Positions 28,590 to 37,517 of a DNA stretch of 64,000 nucleotides are shown one piece after another (position 1 is the stretch's first letter; each line of letters opens with the position of its first letter). Origin of the DNA: Gammaproteobacteria bacterium 39-13 (lineage in GTDB: Bacteria > Pseudomonadota > Gammaproteobacteria > Berkiellales > Berkiellaceae); the NCBI GenBank assembly GCA_001898235.1, contig MKTN01000004.1:62001-126000 (forward strand). Reading direction: 5' to 3'. Under the pieces are notes generated by a model that worked only from the letters and a program-made list of their open reading frames with translations, made no database searches and was not told the origin of the DNA. A program made the translations under genes and the position numbers.

Positions 28590-29657
28590 CTACCCTATCT
28601 TACGTACTCCCAAGCCTGGTGAATCTACAGTTGACATCATGCCGTCCACAAGATGAAAGCCACCAGTCACAACATCGTTTTCAAGATCAAGGCTTCCATC
28701 TAAATCGATATACTTGGTTGCAGGTGATGAAAAAGCTGCATGTAAAGCTGCCGTAATACTAATGATGCTTTCATCCATACAACCCCACATCAGATCTATC
28801 CCCGAAGTCTCAGCCAAGGAGGCAATTTGTAGCGCACCATGAATACCGCCGCATTTCATCAGTTTGATATTAAAAATACCGCAGCAAGGACTAGGCGTTA
28901 GCATTTTAATAGCATCTTTCGCATTTAAAACACTTTCATCTAACATGATCATATTTAGATAATGTTTAGGCAATTGATATAATTGTGATGTATCGCTCAC
29001 TTTCAAAGGCTGCTCTACAAATTCAATCTTGAGTTCTTTTGTTTTGTCAAGAAAGACAATGAGATCTTGTAAAGTATATCCCTGATTAGGATCAACCCGG
29101 ATAGTGATTGTATTAGTAAAATGTTCTCTAAGCTTTATCAATCTCACCATATCTTCTTCGAGATTAGATCCTAATTTAACTTTTAATACTTTAAAGCCGC
29201 GAGAAATATATTCTTCGGCTTCTTGCAACGTTTCTTCAACATTTTTGATGCCTATGGTTATAGAAGTTGGCAATTGATGATGCACGCGCCCCAATACTTC
29301 CACTAGTGGCTTATTTAGGGTTTGAGCATAGAGATCATGTAATGCGATATCCATGGCCGCGCAAGCAGCAGGGGTTGCAGTTAAATGTGCATAGCATTCT
29401 CGTTTTAATAAGGAAAATTCATCAATATTTCGACCCTCACACCATGAGGTGCTGTTAACAAGACTCGTCAAACACGCATCTATGGTTTCCTTAGTAACCT
29501 CCGGTGAAGGAGAGGCTGCACCTAGCCCTATTTTTCCCTCATCTGTTGTTATTTCAACAATAACATTTTCAGCAGTAGTATGAGTTTTATAAGCAATTTT
29601 GTAAGGCCTAGTTAATTTAAATTGATGTCGGTAGGCTCTAATGTTTTTTATTTTCAT
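28590..29657 (-). CDS. Enolase-superfamily epimerase/racemase (dipeptide epimerase or DgcA-type N-acetyl-D-glutamate racemase)
   Basis: A 355-residue enzyme of the muconate-lactonising subgroup. K159-V-K161 in VLKVKLG, metal ligands D189 (RVDPNQG), E215 (EFVEQPL) and D240 (MLDES), and K265 (NIKLMKCGG) are all in place, so it should abstract an alpha-proton from both sides. The family includes L-Ala-D/L-Glu epimerases of peptidoglycan recycling. The DUF1611 gene overlaps its start by four bases (ATGA), which matches the DgcN-DgcA pair reported for D-glutamate breakdown. The two activities cannot be told apart from sequence. Confidence 0.9.
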   Translation of the reverse strand: MKIKNIRAYRHQFKLTRPYKIAYKTHTTAENVIVEITTDEGKIGLGAASPSPEVTKETIDACLTSLVNSTSWCEGRNIDEFSLLKRECYAHLTATPAACAAMDIALHDLYAQTLNKPLVEVLGRVHHQLPTSITIGIKNVEETLQEAEEYISRGFKVLKVKLGSNLEEDMVRLIKLREHFTNTITIRVDPNQGYTLQDLIVFLDKTKELKIEFVEQPLKVSDTSQLYQLPKHYLNMIMLDESVLNAKDAIKMLTPSPCCGIFNIKLMKCGGIHGALQIASLAETSGIDLMWGCMDESIISITAALHAAFSSPATKYIDLDGSLDLENDVVTGGFHLVDGMMSTVDSPGLGVRKIG

Positions 29658-30727
29658 CGGTTAGCTCCTTGTTGTTCTATATAATTTTTAATAATGGGCA
29701 ATAATGAAGCCACTCCTTCTTCTCTCGGGCATACAACGGGTAAGTTGATTTCTTTAGTAATGCGCTCTTTTGCTTGTCGCCAATTTTCTTCAGTGAGGCT
29801 GCTTGTATTTAGTGTTACGGCTAAAACATCAGCACCATACATTTTGATCAACGCAATTTCATCATCTAGTTTAGGTAATGGATAAAAAATATCTGGTCCA
29901 TGGTTATAATATTTCCTACCAGCTGGGTGCTGTAAAATGACACCTTTTGCCCCGCCGGAGCAAATAAACTCAGCACCGCAAGGGCCGCTTGGGTTTCGCA
30001 GCCCAGACTGTCCTTCTATAAAAATAATGTCTGGTCGTCTATCATTCACACAAGATACAATTGCATGCTCTACTTCGCCTGAGACAAAATCATTTAAAGT
30101 GCTATCAAAAATAAATCCATAGTTAAAACCTTGTAGCCATCCAGTTTGACCGGTATAAATCATTTCCGCATTGATCTCATGTTGATGACAATACTGATGA
30201 AGCATCAGCGCCGTGGTTCGTTTACCAATAGCACAATCAGTGCCAAGCACAGCAATCCTGGGTGTGCTTATAGAAGAAATTCTTCCCTTCCAAGCATGCA
30301 ATTGATCAAATGATTTTGGTTTTCTAATATCAATGGCATAAGTTTGATGCTTTTCCATTAATGGCTTAAGATCGCTATGTTCACAAACAAGTTCATGTAA
30401 ACCATTCACAATGCACAATTTTTTTTCAATGGCTGTCTTCAAATATTCTAACAAAGATGGCGTAATGTAACCGCCGCTAGTTGCAATTCCAACAATACAA
30501 TGCGTTGGTTTTGTTTCAAGACGTTCCAATGCTTCTTCTATTGTTGCATAAACTGGAATATTTCTAGATTTTCCATCGACTATTGTGCCAGCATCTTTTC
30601 CAGCATGTACAGGATCTATGACCGCTTTTATAGGATAACGGCTTAATCCTGTGATGAGTCCATGTGCGGTTTTACCATGGACATCGTTAAGAAGCCCTGC
30701 TGTTAAAATAATTGCATTTTCTGCCAT
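29654..30727 (-). CDS. DUF1611 family protein (DgcN-like D-glutamate N-acetyltransferase candidate)
   Basis: A 357-residue two-domain protein: an N-terminal Rossmann-like domain (HGKTAHGLITGLSRYPIKAV, GIATSGG) and a P-loop domain with GTDCAIGKRTTA (162-173). EGQSGLRNPSGP and QHPAGRKYYNHGP are family blocks. DUF1611 members were long called NAD-dependent epimerases; to my knowledge one, DgcN, acetylates D-glutamate for a racemase partner. RBS GGAGAGAG four bases before ATG. First gene of the three-gene operon. Only 24 bases after the stop of the gene upstream, so read-through is possible. Confidence 0.86.
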   Translation of the reverse strand: MAENAIILTAGLLNDVHGKTAHGLITGLSRYPIKAVIDPVHAGKDAGTIVDGKSRNIPVYATIEEALERLETKPTHCIVGIATSGGYITPSLLEYLKTAIEKKLCIVNGLHELVCEHSDLKPLMEKHQTYAIDIRKPKSFDQLHAWKGRISSISTPRIAVLGTDCAIGKRTTALMLHQYCHQHEINAEMIYTGQTGWLQGFNYGFIFDSTLNDFVSGEVEHAIVSCVNDRRPDIIFIEGQSGLRNPSGPCGAEFICSGGAKGVILQHPAGRKYYNHGPDIFYPLPKLDDEIALIKMYGADVLAVTLNTSSLTEENWRQAKERITKEINLPVVCPREEGVASLLPIIKNYIEQQGANR

Positions 30728-30751
30728 TTTCTCTCTCCAAAATTAATCTTA

Positions 30752-31951
30752 TTAAACTATTAACGATTCAGTTTTACCCTGATTGAGATCATCTTTTTGA
30801 TGTTGTTGTGCTTTATCAACACTTACTGTTAACTTTTCCTTAAAAATATCAGAAAGCTTTGCAAGTTTTTCAGGTTTCCTACTAAAATTAACTAATAAAT
30901 GAACATTTTTGTTAAAGGTCGGCATACTTCTGTCTTCTTCATAGGCTACTTCTGGCACAATATGCCTAATCAAATCTACATTAGAAGTAATACAGTTGAT
31001 AAAATATTCGTTAATAACTTCGCTTTTTTGTGGAAGCTCTTTCTTAGAAGACAAAAGCACTCTTTGTGTCTCTTCATCTTTTTGTGCCGTATAAGGAATA
31101 ACCTTTCCACGTTCATCGTTTCTATTTATAGCATATCCAGGTTTAGTATAAATAAAGGAGAGCTTTTGATCCTCATCGAAGTACATTTCACGGTAAAATC
31201 TATCGAAATGAGGTTCATCGAAAGATTTGCTCTGATTAATTCTGCCAGTTTGATGTACTTTGCTCCAGGAAACTTTAACACCACAGTTTGATTTTTCATA
31301 TAACCATCGACAAATAGCGGTTTGATCTAAAAAATAACTACGATTAGATTCATTGTAGGGAGCAATGCAATTTAAAATATTCCAGGTGTCTGTGCTGACT
31401 GTATGTTTAGCATCTTGGCTTACCCTATATTTGGGATGCGTAGCATTTTCAAGCTCAAAAGTGCTGATGAACTTAGCTCGAACTTCTAGATCTTCTCTAA
31501 TTTTAAGATAGTTAGGATCTTTTATTATCTCGGAGGAAAGCTGAAGCTCATAATGCTTCTCAACTTTGAGATTTTTTAAAATATTATAAATTTTTTTAAT
31601 ATATTTATTTCTTGTTTTTGTAACATCATCACCTCTTTCACAACTTGAGTGTTGGCATTGATAGGCAAGATGATCTCCTATTAAAACATGGACTTTTGCG
31701 CCAGGCTCTAAAACTTGCCTTCGTATATCTTCTGCCGCAAGCAACATATTATAGATATCTATTGGTACGCCTTCTGATAATCCATATTTGAAGGAAACAA
31801 AACCAAATCCTACCATAATGTCTTTTTTCTTTTGCGCAATTACACCATAATTTTTGTCAATATAATCAGTATGGTTCCAACATAACGTAGATTTCTTCAT
31901 CGCATCATTAAGTGTTTTCTTAGGTACAGCATGCAAACTTTCGCCTTGCAT
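30752..31951 (-). CDS. Unrecognised 399-residue protein behind an attenuator; weak resemblance to cyclodipeptide synthases
   Basis: The start at 31951 has an AAGGAGG five bases upstream; a longer in-frame reading to 32044 would run through the terminator and is rejected. A likely Rossmann-like start (DIMVGFGFVSF, a helix, then KVHVLIGDHLAY) is followed by a basic helix, then L..SSEIIKDPNYLKIRE. That order recalls tRNA-dependent cyclodipeptide synthases, but the expected catalytic Ser/Tyr/Glu positions are not convincing (YFLDQ where YxxxE is usual). The C-terminal half (SWSKVHQTGR, DEPHFDRFYRE) is unlike anything I recognise. Regulation appears to be by aromatic-codon attenuation. Confidence 0.7.
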   Translation of the reverse strand: MQGESLHAVPKKTLNDAMKKSTLCWNHTDYIDKNYGVIAQKKKDIMVGFGFVSFKYGLSEGVPIDIYNMLLAAEDIRRQVLEPGAKVHVLIGDHLAYQCQHSSCERGDDVTKTRNKYIKKIYNILKNLKVEKHYELQLSSEIIKDPNYLKIREDLEVRAKFISTFELENATHPKYRVSQDAKHTVSTDTWNILNCIAPYNESNRSYFLDQTAICRWLYEKSNCGVKVSWSKVHQTGRINQSKSFDEPHFDRFYREMYFDEDQKLSFIYTKPGYAINRNDERGKVIPYTAQKDEETQRVLLSSKKELPQKSEVINEYFINCITSNVDLIRHIVPEVAYEEDRSMPTFNKNVHLLVNFSRKPEKLAKLSDIFKEKLTVSVDKAQQHQKDDLNQGKTESLIV

Positions 31952-31977
31952 AAAAGCCTCCTTATCATTGTGGGGAC

Positions 31978-32012
31978 AAAAAAAAACCCCGGCTTTTGGG
32001 GCCGGGGTTTTT
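31978..32012 (-). terminator. Attenuator terminator of the 30752 gene
   Basis: Read on the minus strand, AAACCCCGGC and GCCGGGGTTT (with two further A-T pairs) close a seven-base loop and run into about nine Ts. It sits 27 bases before the 31951 start and 25 bases after the stop of a leader ORF. Upstream GGCTGGGT (32046-32053, minus) can pair with the 5' arm, giving an alternative antiterminator. Confidence 0.88.
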
Positions 32013-32036
32013 AAATTCACTAGCGTTTTTATAGCA

Positions 32037-32168
32037 TCATGCAATACCCAGCCTTTCGGTAAAGAACCAAAACAGAGCCAGCATCATTATTGATTTAAAT
32101 AAAGATTTGGCCAAATTGATCATTTGACTAAGAGGCTTTAGTTTTAATAATAATGATGATAATTGCAT
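32037..32168 (-). CDS. Leader peptide (43 residues) with an FWFF aromatic codon cluster
   Basis: An ATG at 32168 opens a 43-codon frame ending in TGA 25 bases before the terminator hairpin. Codons 33-36 are Phe-Trp-Phe-Phe (LALFWFFTERLGIA at the C-terminus); the rest is Leu/Lys-rich. A GAGAT lies seven bases before the ATG. Ribosome stalling at FWFF would sit upstream of the antiterminator strand, the classical arrangement for phe/trp-type attenuation. It could instead be a free-standing small hydrophobic protein. Confidence 0.62.
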   Translation of the reverse strand: MQLSSLLLKLKPLSQMINLAKSLFKSIMMLALFWFFTERLGIA

Positions 32169-32200
32169 AAATATCTCAAAAATAAATTAATAACTAATCA

Positions 32201-32229
32201 AACATATATAATTAAACTTTTAATGTCAA
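32201..32229 (-). promoter_or_regulatory. Promoter of the attenuated unit
   Basis: On the minus strand, TTGACA (32224-32229), a 17-base spacer and TATGTT (32201-32206). It would start transcription about 25 bases before the leader ATG. This is the best sigma70-type promoter seen in the window. Confidence 0.72.
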
Positions 32230-32289
32230 TACTATTTTTTGCTGAAAAAGATTAACTGATAAACTGTTATTAAACCTATTTTAACGGTT

Positions 32290-33510
32290 TTATTTAGTCT
32301 CTAAGCGGTTGGATTGAAGCCTGTCTAAAACATTAAACAATAATGGGTTAATCAATATCGATATGATAGCACCAGCTAAAATCACGTCTTGAGCCTCTGT
32401 TGAGAGTAATTTTAACTTAACACCCAGCTCAGCAAGAATAAATGAGAATTCCCCTATTTGAGCAAGACTCACGGAAACAGTTAGAGCTGTAGTATGGGGG
32501 TAGCGAAAGGCTATTACTAATAAATAGGCTGCCAAGGATTTACCAAAGACGATAACGACTACGGTGGCAAAAACTAGCATAGGCTTTTGTATCAGAATCG
32601 CGGGGCTTAGCAACATTCCCATCGCAACAAAAAAAAGGACTGCAAAAGCATCCCGTAGTGGTAAAGTCTCTTCAGCTGCTTTTTGGCTTAATTCTGATTC
32701 ACTCAAAATCATCCCAGCAAAAAAAGCGCCTAATGCGAAAGAAACCCCAAATAATTTAGATGCACCAAATGCCACGCCCAGTGCAATAGCAAGCACACAA
32801 AGACGGAATAATTCATGTGATTTTGTTCTTTCAGTAATTTGTAGAATCCAAGGGATCACACGTTTACCAACTATAAGCATTAACGCAACAAAAGCGATGA
32901 TTTTAATAAGTGTGAATAGCAAGGCAATAAAAAGATTACTTTCAACACCGCCTTCTGTAGGCACGCCAGATAAGCTGTGATTTTTCAGAAAGCTTGCCAG
33001 TGCGGGTAATACGACCAGCGCAATGACCATAGCGAGATCTTCAACAATTAACCATCCAATGGCAATTTGTCCTCGATTACTTTCAAGCAACGAACGCTCT
33101 TCAAGCGCGCGCAATAATACAACAGTACTAGCCACAGAAAGTGAAAGACCAAAAATGAGCCCTGCCTCAAGTGGCCATCCCATTGCATGAGATACCCCGA
33201 GGCCCATTAATGTTGCAATGACAATCTGACAAATCGCGCCAGGTACGGCAATCGCTTTTACTTGCAGCAGATCTTTCCACGAAAAATGTAATCCTACCCC
33301 AAACATGAGCAGGATCACCCCAATCTCTGCTAATTCGTGAGCAATCTTTAAATCCGCTGTATATCCTGGAGTTGCTGGGCCAATAAAAACCCCAGCAAGA
33401 AGATATCCCACAATTGGAGATAAGCGAAAGTAATTGGCAAGCATACCCAGCACAAATGCCGCTACAAAGCCGGTAACAATCATTGTAACAAGAGGCAATG
33501 TATGGGGCAT
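32290..33510 (-). CDS. Kef/CPA2-type cation/proton antiporter, membrane part
   Basis: 406 residues with about 12 membrane helices. LSPIVGYLLAGVFIGPATPG is the conserved entry motif, GVGLHFSWKDLLQVK and ASTVVLLRALEERSLLESNRG are further CPA2 blocks, and DAFAVLFFVAMGMLLSP is the typical late motif. It resembles the membrane half of YbaL/KefB, but no TrkA-N domain follows; the gene ends shortly before the promoter of the next unit. It should exchange K+ or Na+ for protons. The second CPA2 protein of this window; the other is at 16928. Confidence 0.92.
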   Translation of the reverse strand: MPHTLPLVTMIVTGFVAAFVLGMLANYFRLSPIVGYLLAGVFIGPATPGYTADLKIAHELAEIGVILLMFGVGLHFSWKDLLQVKAIAVPGAICQIVIATLMGLGVSHAMGWPLEAGLIFGLSLSVASTVVLLRALEERSLLESNRGQIAIGWLIVEDLAMVIALVVLPALASFLKNHSLSGVPTEGGVESNLFIALLFTLIKIIAFVALMLIVGKRVIPWILQITERTKSHELFRLCVLAIALGVAFGASKLFGVSFALGAFFAGMILSESELSQKAAEETLPLRDAFAVLFFVAMGMLLSPAILIQKPMLVFATVVVIVFGKSLAAYLLVIAFRYPHTTALTVSVSLAQIGEFSFILAELGVKLKLLSTEAQDVILAGAIISILINPLLFNVLDRLQSNRLETK

Positions 33511-33660
33511 TTTGATCCTGTTTTTTTAATTAGTCATAGCTAAAGGAGACGCATATCTTATTCAAGTATGTGCTATGAGGGCTTGTTCAACAAGAAATGG
33601 TGGGATTAGAGAGGAAGAAAGGGTTATCAGGAATGTCTGATAACCCTCAAAAAGTAAGAT

Positions 33661-34974
33661 TTAGTGGCTTTTACGAGCACTGCTTCTTGTCGTGCGACGA
33701 TTCTCATTTTCTGCAACTTTTTCAGCTGGAGCATGACGAACCAAATCTTTCAAAGCGGTAAATTGACGGCGACCGCTTTCATAGGTTTTGTCGTTAGCGA
33801 CATTAGCACTAAATTCATTCTCGAATTTATGCTGCCATTTCGCTAATTTTTGCTCTAATTTTGCTTTAAATGATTCAGCTTTAGGTGCTTTTTCTTTTGA
33901 AAAATCAATCTGCTTATCCCAGATCCCTAAGCCCCAGAAAAAGCGTTGCGCTATTGTTCCGCCTACCAAGGTACCTAATGCAGCAACGGTGCTAGCGAAT
34001 CCTGCAACGCCATATTGTAATGCTGATAGAACAGAAGCGTTAGTAATGTAAGCCGCAGCGCTTTGCCATACTGGTAAAGCTAACAAACCTGCCATGCTGC
34101 CGAAAAAGACACCATATACAGCAACACCCAAAGCACTTAATAAGACTGCTGTTTTTAAGGTTTTCTTCAGGCTGATTTTATCGCCTAAAGCAAAATCTTT
34201 TGAAAAGATGCTATGTATATCACGCATCAAGTTCTCAGCGAGATCAAAAGCACCAAATTCTTCACCGCACCATTTAGCCAAAACAACGCCAAGCGCTGTA
34301 GCGCCGAATAAAAGTGGTGTTGTATAGGTTAAAGACAATACGGCTATCATCGTTAAAATAAGAGCCGTTCTTTGCGCCATGTAATGCGCCGCTCTTTCAA
34401 TCAAAGTGGTTTTGGCCGCAGGATTGATTAAATTTACTTTAATGGAGCGAGGGCCACCTGCTTTTAAACCAATTAAGCCTAGATTCTTTAAGTAATCATC
34501 GATTTGATATTTATAGACAGTTGGCGCAAGCGGTTGTCCATTTTCGATACGATAATTAAATTCATCTTCAACGCGCTTTTGGATCCCACGTGCAGATTTT
34601 TTATTATCATCCGAATAATGCACAGGCAAAACACTTAATTCAAAGGGTGTTTTTGCTTTACCTTCGCTTGTATAAAGTTCCGCATAAAAAGATTGTTTTT
34701 TCTTTTGTTGCGCACTGGCTTTAGGATGTTTTTTCAACCATTGTGCTTCTTCTTGTTGAGCACGTAAGCCTTTTACTTTAGCTAATTCATAAAGTTCGGG
34801 CACAAAGGTACCAACAGTTTTGTTGTCTTTGGTTATCAGCGCCTTAAATGCAATGTCATAATGGCGAATCGTGGGGGGAGCCTCTTTAGGATCAACCCAA
34901 AGGACGTATGCGTCCTTTATGATGGTTTTGAAATCCTGCCATAAATCACCAACATCGAAAGCCAATCGTGGCAT
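33661..34974 (-). CDS. Unrecognised membrane protein with three to four helices
   Basis: The start at 34974 is chosen for the GGAGG five bases before it (437 residues). Residues 1-200 are soluble (DVGDLWQDFKTIIKDAYVLW, EEAQWLKKHPKASAQQKKK). Four hydrophobic stretches follow at about 205-330 (LILTMIAVLSLTYTTPLLFG, AVLLSALGVAVYGVFFGSMA, VAGFASTVAALGTLVGG). The soluble C-terminus ends in a basic, Arg/Ser-rich tail (RRTTRSSARKSH). The topology, large soluble part and Lys-rich ends resemble membrane-targeted effectors, though nothing specific supports that. Confidence 0.7.
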   Translation of the reverse strand: MPRLAFDVGDLWQDFKTIIKDAYVLWVDPKEAPPTIRHYDIAFKALITKDNKTVGTFVPELYELAKVKGLRAQQEEAQWLKKHPKASAQQKKKQSFYAELYTSEGKAKTPFELSVLPVHYSDDNKKSARGIQKRVEDEFNYRIENGQPLAPTVYKYQIDDYLKNLGLIGLKAGGPRSIKVNLINPAAKTTLIERAAHYMAQRTALILTMIAVLSLTYTTPLLFGATALGVVLAKWCGEEFGAFDLAENLMRDIHSIFSKDFALGDKISLKKTLKTAVLLSALGVAVYGVFFGSMAGLLALPVWQSAAAYITNASVLSALQYGVAGFASTVAALGTLVGGTIAQRFFWGLGIWDKQIDFSKEKAPKAESFKAKLEQKLAKWQHKFENEFSANVANDKTYESGRRQFTALKDLVRHAPAEKVAENENRRTTRSSARKSH

Positions 34975-35531
34975 AAGCACCTCCAGGGCTAAAAAAACAC
35001 AACCTTCCATCCCAACTTCAAATTCATCCCTGAAAATGCATATTTATACTTAATATGCACAAGATTTCAAACCTACCATGGCAATAAGAACTATTCAATA
35101 AATTTTTGCAATTTATTTCAAATCAAGTGAAGTATAACTTTTAAAGCATTGAACCCTTAATTTCCTTCCTTGCAGAAGACTGTTTTTACACGAATTTATT
35201 TCTTGAACGCTTTTATTTATTTTTGGCTTTTTTTATTTAAAGAATACAGCGCAATTGCACTTAAGCTAATAAAATTAGTCTTTTAAACGATTAAATGATA
35301 TTTGCCACATAATTGAATCTGTTTATGACGTTTGTATGAATCGTCTTTCGTTAATTTTGCGTGAATGAAGACAAATAATGTTCTTCTTTGCAGAGGTGTG
35401 TATCTTATTTTTAGTTGATTAACTTAAAATAAGAGGATATGCATCAATCTTTCTTTCCTATTCTATTTTGAGAATTATACTAAATAAGGAACTCCTCTTG
35501 CGGATAGGCCGCCAAAAGAATCTAGGTAAAT
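34975..35531. other. Intergenic region with a long hairpin
   Basis: About 550 AT-rich bases between divergent genes. CTTATTTTTAGTT and AACTTAAAATAAG (35404-35433) form a 13-bp stem with one mismatch around GATT, a possible operator or transcript end. TTGCGG ATAGG CCGCCAA at 35499-35516 is a short GC hairpin just before the next gene. No ORF is supported. Confidence 0.5.
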
Positions 35532-36098
35532 ATGCTCATGAGAATAATCAAATCCTTAGCACTTGGACTGTCCATATTTTCAACAGCAGTATTGGCTGAA
35601 AATCAAGAATTACAGATAAATCTTAAATCTTTCGAAGTTATCCATCCTCAAGAAAAGCGTGGCGATGAGCTTTACATCAGTATTACAGAGTTTTCCAAAA
35701 ACAACCTTCCACGTAATTATAAAGTTCCTCCTTTTCCATCTCATTGGCTATCACGGTATTTAAATAGCTTTAAAGAGATGACACTTTGGCGAAAAAGTTT
35801 TGAACAATGTGAGCCATTAGATTTATTGATTACTTTAGTTGAAGAAGACGCCGAACCCTGGGATCCTGACGATTCTTTGGGATCCGTTAAATTGCAGATT
35901 AGCTGTACCAATGGCAAGTTGGAAGAAAAATGGATTATCCCAAACTCAGAAAAAGTATCCGAGATAGCTAAAAAGAAAAATGCCTTTCATTTCAAAGGAA
36001 GTAATGCGCAATATGATATGCAATTTAGTTTAGATAATGTTGCGGTGAAACCATTGGATAAGATAAAACCCAAAGAAGCGATTCCACAAAAACAGTAA
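35532..36098 (+). CDS. Unrecognised secreted protein
   Basis: 188 residues with a signal peptide (hydrophobic core 5-20; cut after VLA near 22). The mature part has WRKSFEQCEPLDLLITLVEEDAEP split by acidic stretches and one pair of cysteines (in EQCEPL and ISCTNG) that could form a disulfide. The C-terminus is Lys/Pro-rich. AGG five bases before the ATG. I do not recognise the family. Periplasmic or exported. Confidence 0.7.
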   Translation: MLMRIIKSLALGLSIFSTAVLAENQELQINLKSFEVIHPQEKRGDELYISITEFSKNNLPRNYKVPPFPSHWLSRYLNSFKEMTLWRKSFEQCEPLDLLITLVEEDAEPWDPDDSLGSVKLQISCTNGKLEEKWIIPNSEKVSEIAKKKNAFHFKGSNAQYDMQFSLDNVAVKPLDKIKPKEAIPQKQ

Positions 36099-36134
36099 AT
36101 CGCTCTACCCTTTCTGCGCCTCTCCCTTTAATTC

Positions 36135-36174
36135 GTAGGTTGGGCCGTGTTGGGCGCCTGATGGCCCAACCTAC
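36135..36174. repeat. REP-like palindrome
   Basis: GTAGGTTGGGCC (36135-36146) and GGCCCAACCTAC (36163-36174) are perfect 12-base arms around a 16-base GC-rich loop. The GTAGGTTGGGC motif recurs as a dispersed palindromic element in several proteobacteria. Could also act as a transcript end between convergent genes. Confidence 0.62.
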
Positions 36175-36216
36175 TTCGCTGTCGAAGTTTTAACGAAGGT
36201 ATACGAGGAGTTTTAT

Positions 36217-36495
36217 TCAAAGCTTGCGTTTAAAACTAAGATAAAAAATAACTAATGTTAAATAGTAAATAAAAGCCGGTTTAATCACAAAATTGATAAT
36301 AACTAAAAAACGGTAAAATAATTTCTGTGTCTTCCAAAGAATATAAATAGTATCTTTTAAACCAAGGTGAGGTTCTAAGTTCAGGTAGAGTTTTATTGTT
36401 ATCACTTTTATGATGTAAATTGAAACCAACATTGATATACAAGCAAATACGTGTCTAAAAACATATAGCACACCCATGCTAAAAAATAGTTTCAT
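36217..36495 (-). CDS. Small membrane protein overlapping terC
   Basis: 92 residues with two hydrophobic helices (about 5-27 VLYVFRHVFACISMLVSIYI and 62-86 FLVIINFVIKPAFIYYLTLV). The start overlaps the stop of the TerC gene by four bases, so the two are translationally coupled. It has no motif I recognise. Coupling to TerC suggests a small partner, which is inference. Confidence 0.62.
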   Translation of the reverse strand: MKLFFSMGVLYVFRHVFACISMLVSIYIIKVITIKLYLNLEPHLGLKDTIYILWKTQKLFYRFLVIINFVIKPAFIYYLTLVIFYLSFKRKL

Positions 36496-37517
36496 TTTTT
36501 ATGATGAGAAATTGGCTTATATATAATGCTAAGCACGACTGAAAAGGCCAATACACTGGCAATCACGGTCAATGATATGCCAATAGGGATTTTATACCAA
36601 TATGCAATGAGCATCTTGCAGCCAATAAAAACTAATATCACAGATAGACCGTATTTAAGAAAATGAAATTTTTCGGTCATATTCGCAACCAAAAAATACA
36701 AAGCACGCAAGCCTAAAATGGCGAATATATTTGATGTGAAAATGATAAATGGATCATCAACAATCGCGAAAATTGCCGGAATACTATCAACAGCAAAAAT
36801 GATATCGCTAATCTCAATAAAGATCAGCACTATAAAAAGTGGCGTTGCATAAAGGAGGTTTTTTTGACGGATGAAGAATTTTTCACCTTGAATTTCTTTA
36901 GTAGTGCGTATATGTTTCTGTAACCAAATTAGTAAAGGATTTTTATCAATGCTAGGTTCATCATCTGCCATAAATAGCATTTTAATACCAGTAAAAACCA
37001 AAAATGCACCAAATAAATATAAAATCCAATAAAATTTAGCAACCAGCCATACGCCAGTAATAATCATAATAAAACGCAAGACGATAGCACTTAATACCCC
37101 AAAAAGTAAAACACGACGTTGATATTTTGCAGGTACAGCGAAATATTTAAAAATCATTACAAAAACAAACATATTATCAACTGAAAGGGACTTTTCTATT
37201 AAATACCCCGTAAGAAATTCTAACCCCCTTTGATAAGCAACAGCGGCATCTTTTGTTTCCCAAAGGTACCACCATAGTAATAAATTAAATAAAAGTGCTA
37301 AGCAAATCCAAGTAATACACCAACCTAACGCTTCTTTAGTAGAAACATGATGTGCCTTTTTGCCACCCAATAAAAACATATCTATAGCAATCATAATCAG
37401 AATAAATAGGAGGAATCCTACCCACATCCACCAGGTGGCTATTGTATGAACTTCGTGTCCCACAATGTTCTTATTTATAACTAATGAGTTGTTTTTAAGT
37501 ATAGTAAACAAGAGCAA
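36492..37517 (-). CDS. TerC/Alx-family membrane protein (metal, Mn2+, or tellurite resistance)
   Basis: 341 residues from the first possible start. Eight to nine helices with DMFLLGGKKAHHVSTKEAL and the conserved acidic/polar motifs LTGYLIEKSLSVDNMFVF and EISDIIFAVDSIPAI (aspartates in two inverted halves). Family members export Mn2+ or help load metal onto exported proteins. The first start is a TTG with no clear ribosome site; GTG at 37463, close to the first helix, is a better candidate. No yybP-ykoY riboswitch could be recognised upstream. Confidence 0.92.
   Translation of the reverse strand: MLLFTILKNNSLVINKNIVGHEVHTIATWWMWVGFLLFILIMIAIDMFLLGGKKAHHVSTKEALGWCITWICLALLFNLLLWWYLWETKDAAVAYQRGLEFLTGYLIEKSLSVDNMFVFVMIFKYFAVPAKYQRRVLLFGVLSAIVLRFIMIITGVWLVAKFYWILYLFGAFLVFTGIKMLFMADDEPSIDKNPLLIWLQKHIRTTKEIQGEKFFIRQKNLLYATPLFIVLIFIEISDIIFAVDSIPAIFAIVDDPFIIFTSNIFAILGLRALYFLVANMTEKFHFLKYGLSVILVFIGCKMLIAYWYKIPIGISLTVIASVLAFSVVLSIIYKPISHHKK

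Noticed and set aside
31952-32044. N-terminal extension of the 30752 protein to a TTG at 32044
   Set aside because: It would be encoded by the terminator hairpin itself, while the ATG at 31951 has an AAGGAGG at ideal spacing.
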